Shown here: positions 22,414 through 37,400 of the stretch, one piece after another
Layout of the letters: every line of letters starts with the position of its first letter
How positions within the stretch are numbered: position 1 is the first letter of the stretch
Assembly (NCBI RefSeq): GCF_014633365.1
Contig: NC_068352.1
Span: 34,133,310-34,197,309 of the forward strand
Reading direction: 5' to 3'
DNA length: 64,000 bases
Origin: Diospyros lotus
Taxonomy: Eukaryota; Streptophyta; Magnoliopsida; Ericales; Ebenaceae
Made by a program: the position numbers and the translations under genes
The notes under the pieces: model-generated
Told to the model about the DNA's origin: nothing
What the model saw: only the letters and a program-made list of their open reading frames with translations
Databases searched by the model: none

Positions 22414-25400
22414 ATGGCGAAAAACAGAAACAAGAATAATAAGAAAAAAAGTTGCTCGACAGCAATGGACATCCCCTCCGATCACACGGTTGCAGATGTT
22501 CCTCAAGGTTACTTCTCACCTGCCTTGATTTCTCGCTTGTATTTCCCGTTCCTTCCTAGTTTATACGCAACATCTTCATCTTTTTTTTTTTTTGTCTTCT
22601 GGAATTCTTTTTGTCCTATGAAAAACAAATTCTCTGCTCTTAATTCTATTCTCTTTTCTCGTTACCTAATTCTCTTTGCACACTGTGTTTGAATTGCAGC
22701 GATGGATACGTCAGAATCAGCAGCTCCCGATCTATCTCCCGGTGCCTCCAATAGGTCAGCATCAACGTTTCCCATCCATCACTGTTAGATCTTCATAATT
22801 ATACAGTTATTTGTCTCTTGTCTGCCTTCTTGGGAGGTTAGATATGTTTCGGGAATTTTCTTGAGAAGAAAAATAAAACTATGTCTATGTATCTACTAAA
22901 TATAAACAGGCGCATTACCAGGAAATATAGGAGTATCTTAGCTTGCTTGGTCTACAGTAGGCAATAAGAATCCCACGATATGCTTGTCCATGCTTTGAGG
23001 GTAGTCTCAGCATCAAGCGTTCATAGAGGTAAGGCAACATTTTTGGTTAGACATGCATTTAATAATATGCCGCAATTTCTTTCTTGTTGCGAAAACGTGA
23101 AAATGATCATGTCCAGATTGGCCCAGCCTGTCCATGTTAGTCATCCTCTCCTAGTGAATGTCTTTTCTGCTGTTCCAGAGAAAGTAGGGCTGAAATTGAT
23201 AGAACGGTGAATTATTCTTTAGTCAATATTCTCACAATTTTGCAGTCATTTCTTGGCTGTGAGGGCAATTGTTTAATCATGACTGAGAAAAGAAACTGCT
23301 CCCAGTCGAACTATTTAAGTAGCAAGTTCAAGTTATATCTCTTTGAAATGGTGGGTCTTCATTTTTGCTAAGAAGGTGGCAGTATAGGCATTGATCAAGT
23401 GCTTGAAATTAGATGTTATCATGTTATCTGCTTCACAGTACGTCATGGTACACTGCATGAGTACTGGTACATAATACAAGATTTTTTAGGAGGGGTGTGC
23501 TTACTTAGTGCTATTTGGGTTTGTAATTTTATTGGAAGTGGGTTGTTTTTATATGTGCATATGCATCGTTTTAAAGATAATTACAATAGTAATAACTAAT
23601 AAGAATAAAATAAATTGGTGAATTTTTTGGGTTTTTATCATAGCATCAATTTAGATCCTTAGCTTTAGGTTGCTTTTGATTTTAGCAATTTAGAGATTTT
23701 TATATTTTCACAAACTAAGTTATTTTTTCTTGAAAACTATGCCTGTCTTTGTTGCAGTCCAATATATGAATACACCACAATCAGGGTCACATGGTCTTGA
23801 TCATGGTTCCATCCTGGTATCACTCCATTCGTTATAGGGTTCAGGTAATAATTGTATCTTCCTGAGATAGGGTTTTCTCACATTCCCCTCGTGTTTTTGT
23901 GCTTCTAAAATTGACTAATGAGATTCTTTTCTCCTAAGGGACTTGATTTTTGTATCTCTTCTCCATGTCCAAGGGATACTAATTACAAGACGTACTAAGT
24001 TTTAGAACCAGCAATTGTTGGGCTTTTCTCAGGTGCTTACCTGAACATGATTAAGGTGATGTGAGGTCAGGTGAACAGTCAAGTTTGGGACTGACCTATG
24101 TGAAGTTGGCAGTCGACCAGGAGTTGATTGTTCAAAACAGTGAGTAAAGGAGGTCAACTGTTGAGTGAAGAGTCAACTTTTGTTTTTTCGGCTGAGCTCA
24201 GGAATTGGACAGTTATACAAAGTCCACTGCAAGATTGGTTGTGCTAATCAATTGATAGATTTTTGTGGTTTATCTAAGAGTTGGGTGGGCCTAAAGTCAT
24301 AGAGGTTGCATGGGTTTGCCAACCCCATGACTTAGTTGTGAGTTTGTAGTCAAGAGCTACCTAAATAGATATTGAAAAAATGGTCAATGATGCATTAAGA
24401 CATGATTTATGTGTGTATGCATGTGATTTTTATTGAGTTTTAGTAGCTCATCCTTGCATTTAATATTTTCACTGATGAATCAAGTGTTGGAGACCAAGCT
24501 TGTGTTGTATCTAAGAAGCCCGCTCAGAGAAGTGTGCTATTATTTTGTGATTTAATGATGTAATATGTAACTTAGTATGTTGTGTAATAAAAGGGCTTTT
24601 TCTCGAACTCACTTCAATGTTGTTAGATTTGTGATCTGACTAGGGGACTCTTGCAAAATTATGGAGGAGGGAAGAAGAATGGCGGGAGAGGAGAAGAATC
24701 AAGGGGGAGAGAGAGAGAGAGTTGTAGAAGAATGGAGAGAGGGAAAAGATCAGTGGTATAATCCTCACATGATCCCCATCCTCCCTGAATAGCTTTTTTT
24801 ATAAGCTGCTTACAATCTAGAGAGTTCCAAGTAACTAACGCTCATCTCTTTCTGTTAGTAAACCCAAGTGTCCATGTGCAGCTTAGGTTACTAATTACAA
24901 TTATGCCCAATGCTATTATGCTACTTATTACAGTGGTGCCCTTGGGCTGTAACAACCCCCTCCCCTTGAACTATTTCTTGTCCCCAAGAAATTAGAGAAG
25001 CCGCGCCACCCAGGGGTATTGCTAGAGTAGATCCAACAAGTATTCCTATGTGGTGTTGTTGGGGTGCAAGTGTGTCCACTACACCAAGACTTGTGTGGGA
25101 GGAATGGAATTCTTGTAAAGCACCCTCTAATCAAGCACTGGTAAAGGTTCTACTTATATGATACTATCTTTAACCAACTCAAGAATTGTCCTATTGATTG
25201 TGTTATAAATTAGGAGCACTGACAGTCTTTAAACACACCCAAGAAACCAATCAAACACTACTCAACACACTCACAACTCACCGGCCAACAAACCACAACA
25301 CATCAGATAATAAAGAACATAATTTGAAGGCATAAAACAAAACAAGAAAGAAACATCAAACCACATGAGACTCAACCTTTTATCTTGGTTCAAGCCAATT

Positions 25401-28400
25401 GAATTGGCTCTACATCCAGCAATCCAACACCCTCAATCGAGCAGCCTTTATTCATTAAAAATTAATCAATACAAAATCCAAGCTCTCATACAATCTTATC
25501 GCTCAAGTACAATCCCTCATTCACTCCAAGAGAGCCCAAGAACTCATACACAAGCCTCACTTTCTCTAGAACAACATGTACTCACAATAGCAACTGAGAG
25601 CTTGAAAGAATATTAAATCTCTCGACTGTCGCCTTGCCCTCTTATTTATAGAAGAGGCGGAACCCCCATATAACCAATCAAATATGTGATATTACAATTA
25701 GACCTCTAAAGATACAACAATTACACTTTGAGAAATAAAACTCTAACTGTTTAAAATAAATCCAGCCGATAAATCTTCAAAGCTTGTGTTAAAGTAGATC
25801 AGAACATTCCCACAGATTCTCTCAACTCAATTAGCTCTCCTTAGGCACTCGCACACCCGAGAACACAAGCAATATAGATGCCACAATCAAGAAGAAATAA
25901 AACAGTAAGAACACACGAAATTTATCCTGGTTCCGTCTTGAAAACAAGACCTACGTCTAGATTGCTTGGTGCCTCATAATCCACTATCTTGAAACAACCT
26001 TAGGATGATTACAATGAGAGTCTGAATCCTTCCCAGCCCATATGCTCTGAAAGCTTACAGGATTCTAGAGATTACAAGACTTATCCCCAGCCTTACTCTG
26101 AACCTCTCACTCAATCCCGATACAAGATAGAAAACCCGAAAATAAACCTTCTCTGATTGTAGCACACAATACTGATCACTCACGCACTATACTCCTCATC
26201 CCACGATTCCTATTTATAAGCTATAGGATCGGGAGTTACAAAACAGAAATAGAGTTGACCAGCTGACCAAGAAAACTAACTAACTTATTCAGTTAGATGC
26301 CCTTCTAGAAACATACCTTCTAGAAGTGTTATAATTCTAACTATACAACATAAAAACATATACTTGCAGCAATACAATAATCCCGATTACATCTATTCTA
26401 ATCTAATACAAATGACACAATAACTTGTACTGATCTCTTATCATCTGTCTTGAGGCAAACACAATAGATTGCATCAGTTGGTCCCACTACCTTCTTGAGG
26501 AGAGACACATGGAACATTGGGTGCAATCCAACTCCCTTAGGTAGTTGTAGTTTGTAGGCTATTGACCCTACTTTAGTAGTGATTTTGAAAGGGCCATAAT
26601 ATTTTGGGCTGATTTTAGATATAGGACCGTTGGAAAATATTTCTTGTTGAAACCTCTTGACCTTCAAGTAGACTTCCTCCCCTACCTCAAAGGATCTATC
26701 AATGCGATACTAATCAACCATTTGTTTCATCCTTTGTTGAGCCATAGTTAGCTCTCGTTTGATGACTTGTAGAACCTCCTAGCTTGCCTTGAGGTACTAG
26801 TCGGTTGAAGTCTCTGCTGATGTGTAATGCATGATAACCGGAATAATAGGGGTTGATACCCAAATAGTGCTTCAAAAGGGGTTATGTTAGAATTTGTATT
26901 AGTTTAGTTGTTAAGTCTTGGAAGAGTGATTTGAATATGGTTGAGAAATAATATTGTATCTTATATTTTAATGAGTTTAAAATATGTATCGGTAACTAAC
27001 TCTTAGATTTAGTACCGACAGTCCTTTATTTTATCTTTAATTGCATTTAAGTCCCTGGTTTTGTAACCGCCTCTATCACTTATAAATAGAGGCGGGTAGG
27101 TTCTCAGGGTACATGATTTTTAGCATTCATTCAGTTTCTGTTGTATCTTACGCGGGTTTTAGAGAATTGAGAGAGAACATATGCTCGTTTCTTGTATTCT
27201 CGAGAGGTAGGCTATTGTTCATAATCTAAGTGTGTGCGAGGGAAGGAGTGCTGTAATCTTGGTTGTGTTTCTAGTGGATTCTCTCAAAGGCTTCGACAGT
27301 CTGAATGTAGGGCATTTCATGCTTGAACCAGGATAAGTTCTTGCCTCTTTTACTGTTCTGTTATTGCTTTGATTTGTTCTGTTTTCTATTACTCTATTTC
27401 TATTCCTATCGGGTGAGGGTTGGGTGTGAGAGAGTGATTATTCTTGTGAGGAAACTGGTCCTAGATTCAACAGGTTCTCTTGTGAGCTGTGTGAAATTAG
27501 TGTTGTACCACCATTGTGCCAATGCCACCCACCTACTCCAACTCCTTGGACTTGTGAAGCATATGCACCTCAAATAAGTCTCTAAACATTGATTAACTCG
27601 TTCTATTTGGCCATCAGTTTTCGGATGGTAGGCTGATGACAAATGTAGCCCTATTCCTAACCCCTAGAACAATCTTTTAGAATTGGCTTGTAAAAATCTT
27701 GTCTCGGTATGAGACAATAGCCCTTGACAACCCATGTAACTTGAACACTGAATCCATAAGCTTTCTAGCCACCTCTGTGGTCGTAGATGAATGTTATAAT
27801 CTTTCCTAAATGTGTTGTAATCTTTCCCATTGTAAGCTTCCTATAATTATATATTTTAACCCTATAACTAGGGCTATATGTAAATGAATTAATAAGCTTT
27901 TCTGTTCAAATCTTAATGGTATCAGAGCCACTTCTAATTGCTTTTTGATTTCGACCCCAATCTTTCTATGTTCAGTTTCAGCATACCCTTCGACCTTCAG
28001 TGCCATTCTTCGCCCTTTCTCCTTTACTGGTTCTGGCCGTTATTGCCATACTTCCAGTCACTTAGATTTCAAAATACCTTCTTGTCTTTGCTTTCATTGC
28101 AACAAACTTTCTTCCCTCTGATCATGTCAGAAATATCTAAGGTAGTTCCAATAGTAATAACCGATGAGGCTAATGCATTTGATGCTCCAATGGGAGGACT
28201 ATCTTCCGGCGATCTACCATGGGTGCGCCAATCATATTGATTGGATGGACGCAACTACTTGCAGTGGACGCAGCTGGTTTCGACATTCCTAAAGGGGAAA
28301 GGAAAGACATGCCACTTGACAGATTCAAGCCCAAATGAATCAAATCTAGGGTATCATGCTTGGGATATAGAGGATTCCATGATCATGTCATAGTTGTGGA

Positions 28401-31400
28401 ATGCCATGCAACCAAGTTAGTAAAAACTACATGTTCTTGTCTTCTGCTAAGGACGTATGGGAGACGGTTAGGTGTACCTATTATAAGATTTAAGATGCTT
28501 CGGTTATCTTTGAGATTAAGATGAAATTGCATAGCACTAAACAAGGGGCCTCATCAATCACTGAATATTATAACAAAATGAATGGTCTTTGGCTGGAACT
28601 TGACCACTGCCAAAACATTAAAATGGAATGTGGGAAAGATGCAGCCACTCTTCATTTGATTTTTGAAAGGGATAGAGTGGTAGAATTTTTGGCTAGACTC
28701 AACAATGAGTATGATCAGGTAAGGATTCAGATTGAAAGGGAAAAACTTTCATCTCTTAATGAAGGTTTTTCAATTGTTCGAAGTGAAGAAAATAGGAGAA
28801 TAGCAATGCTCAGAGACATGAATTCTGAAGGATCAGCCATGTTTACAAACAAAGGAGCAGAGTCAAGGTTTAAATCATTGCAAGGAAGGGCATATGGATA
28901 GGGCAGGTCGCAGGTTGCACAGAAAAGAAGGTGTATGGTCTGATGGACAAAACAAGATGTATGGAAAAGAAGAATTGTGGTGCTCACACTATAAAAAACC
29001 GAGGCATACTCGAGAAACATGCTTCAAGTTGCATGGGAAGGAGGCAGTATTGCAGAAACTGGGAGGATTCAAGAATATAACCTCCAGAAATTAGGCTTAT
29101 TTTTCAACTAAGCAAGAAGAAATGGTGGAAAAGGTAGAGGCAGTACCCAAATTGGAGTAGAATTAGCTGAAAACTGTTGAAATCAGCAACCTTGCTGATG
29201 AGGTTAACAAACTCAAGATGTTTTTGAAAACCATTCAGGATGGATCATGTTCCATTGCCCAGCAAGGTAATAGTCTCCTTTTGAGTTCTTTAACAGCCTT
29301 TAAATCCAATAGGAATGATATATGGATTCTAGACTCCGAAGCTACAGATCATATGTCCTCTAATCCAAATGTTTTTAATACCTATCAGCCCCTTGTGACA
29401 CCTAAACAGATTGGTATTGCTAATGGGACATCTATTCCAATCAAAGGTCAGGGACTGGTTATTCTTAACCCTAAATTCACTGTTAAAAGAGTCTTGCATG
29501 TCCCTAACTTGTCAACCAACTTGATTTCAGTTCATCAACTCACTAAGGATCTAAATTATCGAGTCATCTTCTCTCCTTATTCTTGTGAGTTTTAGGAAAT
29601 GACTACAGGGAGGATGATTGAAGTTGCTGAGGAGAAACATAGACTGTATGTTTTGAGAAAGGAGACCTTGCAGCCTCATCAAATCCAGCCCAAATTGGAT
29701 TGTACTTCTTAGTCTTCTCATAGTGATATTTGGCTCCATCACTACCGTTTAGGGCACCCACCTTACCATTTACTTAAAGCTATGTGCTTTATTTTATTTA
29801 AGCAAGTAGATCCTAGTGTTTTTCATTGTGATGTGTGTGAACTTTCAAAATATCATCGTGTTTCCTGTCCTATTAGTAATAAAAGATCCTTTCATCCTTT
29901 TGCTCTTATTCATTTGGATGTTTGGGGACCGTCTAGGAGTCTCAATTGTTCTGGGGCTAGATGGTTTGTTATTTTCATAGATGATTGTACTAGGATGACT
30001 TGGGTTTTTCTTCTAAAAGATAAGGCTGTTGTTAGTACTGTGTTACCTCACTTCTATTCCATGATTTTGACTCAATTTGGTTCTCCTATTCAGAAATTTC
30101 GAATTGATAATGCAAGGGACTATTTTAATGAGCACTTGCATAAGTTCTTCTAAGACAAAGGGGTTATTCATGGGTCTTTTTGTATCAACACTCCACAACA
30201 AAATGGAGTGGCTAAGCGGAAGATGAGACACTTTCTAAATGTCACTAGAACTCTTCTCCATCATCATAATGTTCCAAAAAGTTTCTGGGGAGAGACTGTC
30301 TTGACAACTGTTAACTTAGGAGCACTTAGAGTTGGATTTCTTGGATGGAATTCTCAACCTCACCCTTGCGCACACACTCGGATTTCAATGATAACAGAAA
30401 ACAAATGAATGACAATGAAAACAGAATGTATATGACAGAAAATTAAACCAAACCACAAGAAGAACACAGCAGATTATCCTGGTTCGGATTGCCCCTAGGA
30501 CAACCCTACATCCAGCCTCTTAAAGCCTCCTGATAGCAGCCTCTTTAATTCAGAATGATAGCAGTACAACACTCGCCTCACGATTACAAGTCACTCCAAG
30601 ATTACAAAGACTATTTCTTGAACACAAAGCCTTTACTCTTGAACTTACTCGTGAGAAAATGAGCAACCTTACAAAAGCCTAGACCCCTGCCCTATTTATA
30701 GAATAATAGGTGATAATATCTAAGGCTTATAAATAGGATTAGACATTCCCGATTTTACCCTCAAACTTAAAACTAATTACACGCTGAGAAACCGCCTGAC
30801 TAAACCCATAAAAACCGACTCATTTGACTGCTTTAAAATCTGGATCTACTTGAGACAACATTCTAACAAATCTCCACCATTGTCTTGAGTAAGATCCACT
30901 CCATTCTTCAATCATCAAAGCTTTTACCTGCTCTCCTTCCTGGCTTTAACATAATATGAACCCGATCACCAGCACAAACAAACATTAAGAATATTCAAAC
31001 AATGTTGTAATTTGGACAAAGGAACCGGTTTTGTAAACATATCAGCCGCATTATGTTCTCCTGCAACTTTAACTAGGTTTACCTCTCCTTTCTCAAGGAT
31101 CTCCCTAATAAAATGATACCTAACATCAATATGTTTGGTTCTTTCATGATGGGATTGATTCTTAGCCAAATGGATTGCACTTTGGCTATCACACCTTAAC
31201 TCTACCTTGACATTTCTTCCTAGGAGTTCACCCACAATTCCTTTTAACCAAATACCTTCCTTTATTGCTTCAGTGACAGCTATATTCTGCCTCAGTGGTG
31301 GATAAAGCCACCACAGGTTGTAGGTTGGTTTTCCAGCTTATGGTAGAATTCCATAGCTGGAAAACATATCCAGTTGATGATCTCCTTTTATCTGGATCGG

Positions 31401-34400
31401 CTGCATAATCAGCATCCGAAAAACCTAAAATGCAAGGTTCTTCTCCTAGCTTTGCTCCACCATAAACCAATGACATATCTAATGTTCCTTTTAAATATCT
31501 CACAGTCCATTTTACAGCATCCCAATGAGCTCTCCCTGGTTTGGCCATAAATCTACTAGATACACTCATAGAGTGAGCCAAATCAGGCCTTGTACAGACC
31601 ATGCTGTACATTAAACTGCCCACTACATTTGAGTAAGGAATCTTACTCATTTCTTTCATGCTTGACTCGTTGTTTGGAGACTGCTCATGCGAAAGTTTAA
31701 AGTGTTGTGCAAAGGGGATAGAAACCTCTTTTGCATCCAGCATATTAAACTTCTTAATCAGCTTACTAAGGTATGACTTTTGGGATAAACTCAGCTGACG
31801 CTGCTGTCTATTTCTCTTAATTTCTATGCCTAATATCTTCCTAGCTTCTCCTAATTCTTTCATTTCAAAGGCTGACCTTAATCTCAGCTTTAAATTTTGG
31901 ATTTCTATGGCTGATTGACTTGCAATCAGCATATCATCTACATATAGGAGAAGATATATAGATATCTCATTAGACATATGTTTGAAATATACACAGCTAT
32001 CATATGCACTCCTTTTGAAACCTTGGACAATCATAAAAGAGTCAAATTTCTTATACTATTGCCTAGGGGATTGCTTTAATCCATAGAGAGACTTCCTAAG
32101 CAAACACACTTGCTCTCTATTCCCTCTAATCTCAAATCCCTTTGGCTGCTCCATAAGAATATTTTCTTCCAACTCTCCATGTAGAAATGCTGTTGTGACA
32201 TCCATTTGATCAAGCATTAAGTCTAAGTGTGCTGTTATGGCTAATAAGATCCTTATTGAAGTATGCCTTACAACCGGTGAGAATACTTCATTAAAGTCTA
32301 TACCGGGCACTTGAGTAAAGCCCCTAGCCACTAACCTAGCCTTATACCTAGGCTTATCTTCTTTCCCAGCACCTTCCTTAATCTTGTATAGCCACTTACA
32401 GCCAACTACCCTTTTCCCTAAGGGTTTATCTACTAAAGTCCAAGTTTCATTTTTTATAAGGGACTCCATCTCAGATTTCATGGCAGCTTGCCATTTCTTG
32501 GAGTCTTTTGAGTGCATGGCCTCTTCAAAAGTGAGAGGCTCATCACCAGCTTCTTCCATTGCACTTGAAAGTGCATAGGAAACCAGATCCGAATATCCAT
32601 ACCTAACTGGAGGCCTTACAGTTCTTCTTTGCCTATCTCTTGCAACATTATACCTCTCATGGTCTAACTCACTTTCTATACTAGATGGCTCTTCAATCTC
32701 TCTACTATAGTCTGAATCCTGTCCTAGAGAACTGTCTGGAGAGTACCCTGGCATCTCTTCTTCTGGATTTAAATTCATAGGATTATCTAAGACATTTTCT
32801 GAAGATTCTAACTGCTGTTCAACTTCCACAGCTTTAGATTTCCCTTCATTTCCCTTAGATATATCTAAGTTTATGTCTTTTATAGTGGAATTTTCATCAA
32901 AAGTTACATCCCTAGATACTATTGTATTAGGAATTCCTGATTCTAGACTCCACAATTTGTACCCTTTTACACCAGAAGGATACCCTATGAATATACATCT
33001 TTTAGCCCTTGGTTCAAGATTCCCTTGCTTAACATGGACATATGCTAAACATCCAAACACTCTTAAGTGATCTACACTAGGTTTATGTCCAGTCCACACT
33101 TCATATGGAGTCTTAAAACCTATAGCAGCTGAGGGGGATAGGTTTATTATATAGGCTGCTGTATTTACAGCTTCTCCCCAAAAAGATTTGGGTAACTTAG
33201 CATGAAAAATCATGCATCTAACCCTTTCTAGCAAGGTCCTATTCATCCTCTCAGCAAGACCATTTTGCTTTGGATTTCCAGGGGCTGTTAAATGTCTTAG
33301 GATCCCATTTTCGCTACATAGATGAGAGAATTCTTTGTTACAAAATTCCAAACCATTATCAGTCCTAATGATTTTAATTTTGCTACCTTTTTGGTTTTCT
33401 ATCATTGTTTTCCAGCTTTTAAAGGCTTCAAAAGTGTGGTCTTTTGTCTTAAGAACATACACCCAAACCATCCTAGAAAAATCATTTATTATCGATAGAA
33501 AATATCTAGCTCCACCATGAGTTAATGTTTGGGCAGGACCCCACAAATCAGAATGAATATAGTCTAAAGGTGCTTTAGATGAATGTATGGCAGTTTTGGA
33601 GAATTTTACCTTGGTTGATTTCCCAAATATGCATGACTCACATTTATCTAAATCTGTAAGTTTCCCTAGTATCCCTTGCTTAGATAGTTCCCCAAGGCCT
33701 TGCTCGCTAATGTGGGCTATCCTATAATGCCAAAGCCTTGTCTTATCACAGGCTTTTAATTCAGTGGCAGAAACTTCTCCACATACTGTGGAGGCTTGCA
33801 GAACATAAATGCTATTATTTAGGACCGCTTTCATACTTATTAGAGAGCCTCTAGATACCCTTAGGACTCCACCATCTCCTCTATAGGAGTACCCATTCTT
33901 ATCTAACTCTCCAAGAGAAATTAGGTTTCTTCAGTTCTGGAACATATCTTACAGAATTTAATGTTTTGATAGAATCATCATGCAGTTTGATCTTTATATC
34001 TCCTATACCTTTAATCCTACATTCATGATTATTTCCTAACAACACCTTACCTCCTTCTATTTCTTTAAAATTCAAGAACCATTGCTTATGGGGAGACATG
34101 TGGAAAGAGCACCCGGAATCTAATACCCATACAGATTTATCTGTATTTCCAGATATTATAAGTGCATCAGCACTATCATAGTCATATTCACAAATAGATG
34201 AGGAATTTTCAGTCTTAGGTTTATCTAGAAAATCCTTCTTTTTCTTAGGACAATTTCTCTTAATATGCCCTTCCTCATGGCAGTTATAACATTTTATAGT
34301 TTTCCTACCATTCTTGGATTTGGACCTAGATCTTCCCTTTTGCTTAGAATCCTTTTTATCTGACCTAGATCTGACTGTTAAGACCTCCCCAGCTTTGCTC

Positions 34401-37400
34401 TTCCCATCTACCCTATGTTGCAATTCCTTTGAATTTAATGCCCCTATTACATCATCTAGGGTTAGGGTATCCCTGCCATGCTTTAATATATCTACAAAGG
34501 TCTCATATGATTTTGGAAGAGAGTGCAACAAGACTAATGCTTTGTCCTCATCATCATATTTTACTTCTATATTTTCCAGATCTAGGCACAGCTTATTAAA
34601 ACTGTCAATATGATCTTGAAGCTTCTGTCCTTCATTCATTTTAAAAGTAAAGAACTTAGCCTTTAAATACAATCGACTTGATAGGGTCTTGGTCATATAA
34701 AGGCTTTCTAACTTAAGCCAAATCTCAGCTGCGTTTTTCATCTTTGATACTTCTCGCAACACCTTATCCCCTAGACTCAATATCAAGGTATTATAGGCTT
34801 TCTTGACAATCTCCTTTTTTCTGTTCATCCGAGAATGACTTAGGCATTTTTGATTCACCGTCTAAGGCTTCTTCCAATCCTAAGTTCCCTAGTAAAGCTC
34901 TCATTTTCATTTTCCAGAGGACAAAATCATTCTGGCCATCAAACTTTTCAATGTCATATCTAGTGGCCGACATTCTTGACACTATTCCTATGACAAAAAC
35001 TTTAAACAATGAGAATCTTGAGCTTTCTTGATCCTAAAGACAGGCTCTGATACCAAGTTGTTAACTTAGGAGCACTTAGAGTTGGATTTCTTGGACGGAA
35101 TTCTCAACCTCACCCTTGCGCACACACTCGGATTTCAATGATAACAGAAAACAAATGAATGACAATGAAAACAGAATGTATATGACAGAAAATTAAACCA
35201 AACCACAAGAAGAACACAGCAGATTATCCTGGTTCGGATTGCCCTTAGGACAACCCTACATCCAGCCTCTTAAAGCCTCCTGATAGCAGCCTCTTTAATT
35301 CAGAATGATAGCAGTACAACACTCGCCTCACGATTACAAGTCACTCCAAGATTACAAAGACTATTTCTTGAACACAAAGCCTTTACTCTTGAACTTACTC
35401 GTGAGAAAATGAGCAACCTTACAAAAGCCTAGACCCCTGCCCTGCCCTATTTATAGAATAATAGGTGATAATATCTAAGGCTTATAAATAGGATTAGACA
35501 TTCCCGATTTTACCCTCAAACTTAAAACTAATTACAAGCTGAGAAACCGCTTGACTAAACCCATAAAAACCGACTCATTTGACTGCTTTAAAATCTGGAT
35601 CTACTTGAGACAACATTCTAACAACAACAACCTGTCATGAACCTTGGAGATAAGCTAGGGTATGAAAGGAAGATCGAGAATAATAAGAGAAGAATTTGGG
35701 GTAGAGATCAGTTGGGAAGGAGAGAGAACAACAAGAAGATAAGGGAGGAGATTAACGAGAGAGAGAGATAGTGGGAGAAATACTAGAGAGAAACAAAGTA
35801 TTCAATTCATTTTCAGCCTCCTTTTACAGAAGAAGGATCAAGCTTATATAGCTTGAACCGTGGGTGCTGCCATAGCATATCACACCTACTCTAACTAACT
35901 AATTTGTCCTATTCTAGCACATGGACACTTGGCAAATTTTGCCATAACAAACTAACTAGCTGGAAAGGAAATACAAACAAGAGAATGAAATACTAAGGCA
36001 ATACAAGTAAGTAATATCCAAGCTGATATAAAACTTAGCTGCAAAAATTATACGTCTCCCTAGTCTCGTGATAAATTATTGCAACCATATTACAATGACG
36101 TCCTTCTATTGTTCCTGGGGTCATGATAATTCCCCCTTCCTTGAGCGAGTTCTTATCCCCAAGAACTTGCAACAAGTAGCCATTGCTCTTCACCCAATTC
36201 CAACCTTCTCTATCTATTTCATTCCTCGTTTCTTCTTTCTCCTCCTAGGCTTCTTCTTCTTTGTTCTTAGGTTTCCAAGATCCATCCAGGCATACTTTGG
36301 CCTAGAACTTCAATTGAAAAAATCTGATCGAGTTCAAGTTCGATGCCCCCACCTTCTGTAATAGGTGGCCGGCCAAAATTGGTCTCCTTGTCCAATACAA
36401 GGATGGATAACGGACCTACAACCATAACTGCCTTTACTGTATTTCCATTCAACTCATGGCCAAGTTCTGTTGCAAAAATATCAACATTCTGGAAATATAG
36501 TGATGAAGAATTGTAGACTTGCCTTGGGTGCTCAGACCAATACTGTCTGCGAGCATTGGAATTAGAGGTTACTGTGATTTCAATTCTAGCCAATAGCTCC
36601 ATAGTGGCTGCCATAAGGCCTTCATCTGGGCCTTCTTTCCTGACCTGATTTGCAGCCCAATTATCTGATGAAACAATATCCCTGCCCAGACTATCAAATG
36701 TATGAAAGCCATCTATGTAGTAGTTCTTACCTCCAATTTGTTGTATAGACTGATTATCACTCGATTTATCAGCTTCCAGCTCTTGTAAAGTCTGATCGAT
36801 ACAGATCTCCTCATCCAATCTACTTTCATGTTCTGAATCCTAAGTTACTATTGATAAATTGGCTTTGATTCCAGCAACAACTTCCTTAATATTGATTGAA
36901 TTTTTAGTTTGTTCCTCTTGATTCCATGCAAGTAATCCAACAACTTATTTTTTCCCGTATTTGTCAAGATATTTCTCTACATGCACTTCTCCTTCAAAAA
37001 GATCTGTGGGCTACTTTTGATCTGTTGTCATATCAACTTGATCGATATAATTTTCCTTGAGATTATGATTTTCACCACTAAAATTACTCCCAATATTGCA
37101 GCCATCCTTCTGGTCACTGCTGCCTCCATCAGAATGCTTCTTTTTTCCCCTAAAGTCTAGAGTAGGCAGTAAATTGGTCGTTCGTAATCTTGTTTCCTCC
37201 TTCGGCTGCTCCACTCCAAGGAATTCCTCATTGCTAAAACTTCCGTATAATCATTAAAGTATTCCACTGGAAAGTTGTAATGATACTTCTTAATAAGTAT
37301 CATCGCAAACTTTTGCAGCTTCTCGCGTATCATAAGGCCAAATTCCTTGCTCGTTTCATGTACCCCACTGCTTACTCTGTTGTCCCATTGGTTGATCTCA

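Larger units (their letters stand above)
30309..35623 (-). mobile_element. Near-complete young Ty1/copia element B
   Basis: LTRs at 35059-35623 (5', 565 bp) and 30309-30868 (3', 560 bp) flank gag and pol on the minus strand. The target duplication ACAAC is perfect (30304-30308 and 35624-35628). The primer site ACTTGGTATCAGAGCC (minus) begins at 35058. By my alignment the LTRs differ at 4 positions plus a 5-bp GCCCT duplication. Inactivating lesions in the coding region are few: an extra A in gag, a 1-nt loss near 33930, a stop at about 32057 and an indel near 31270. Confidence 0.93.
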
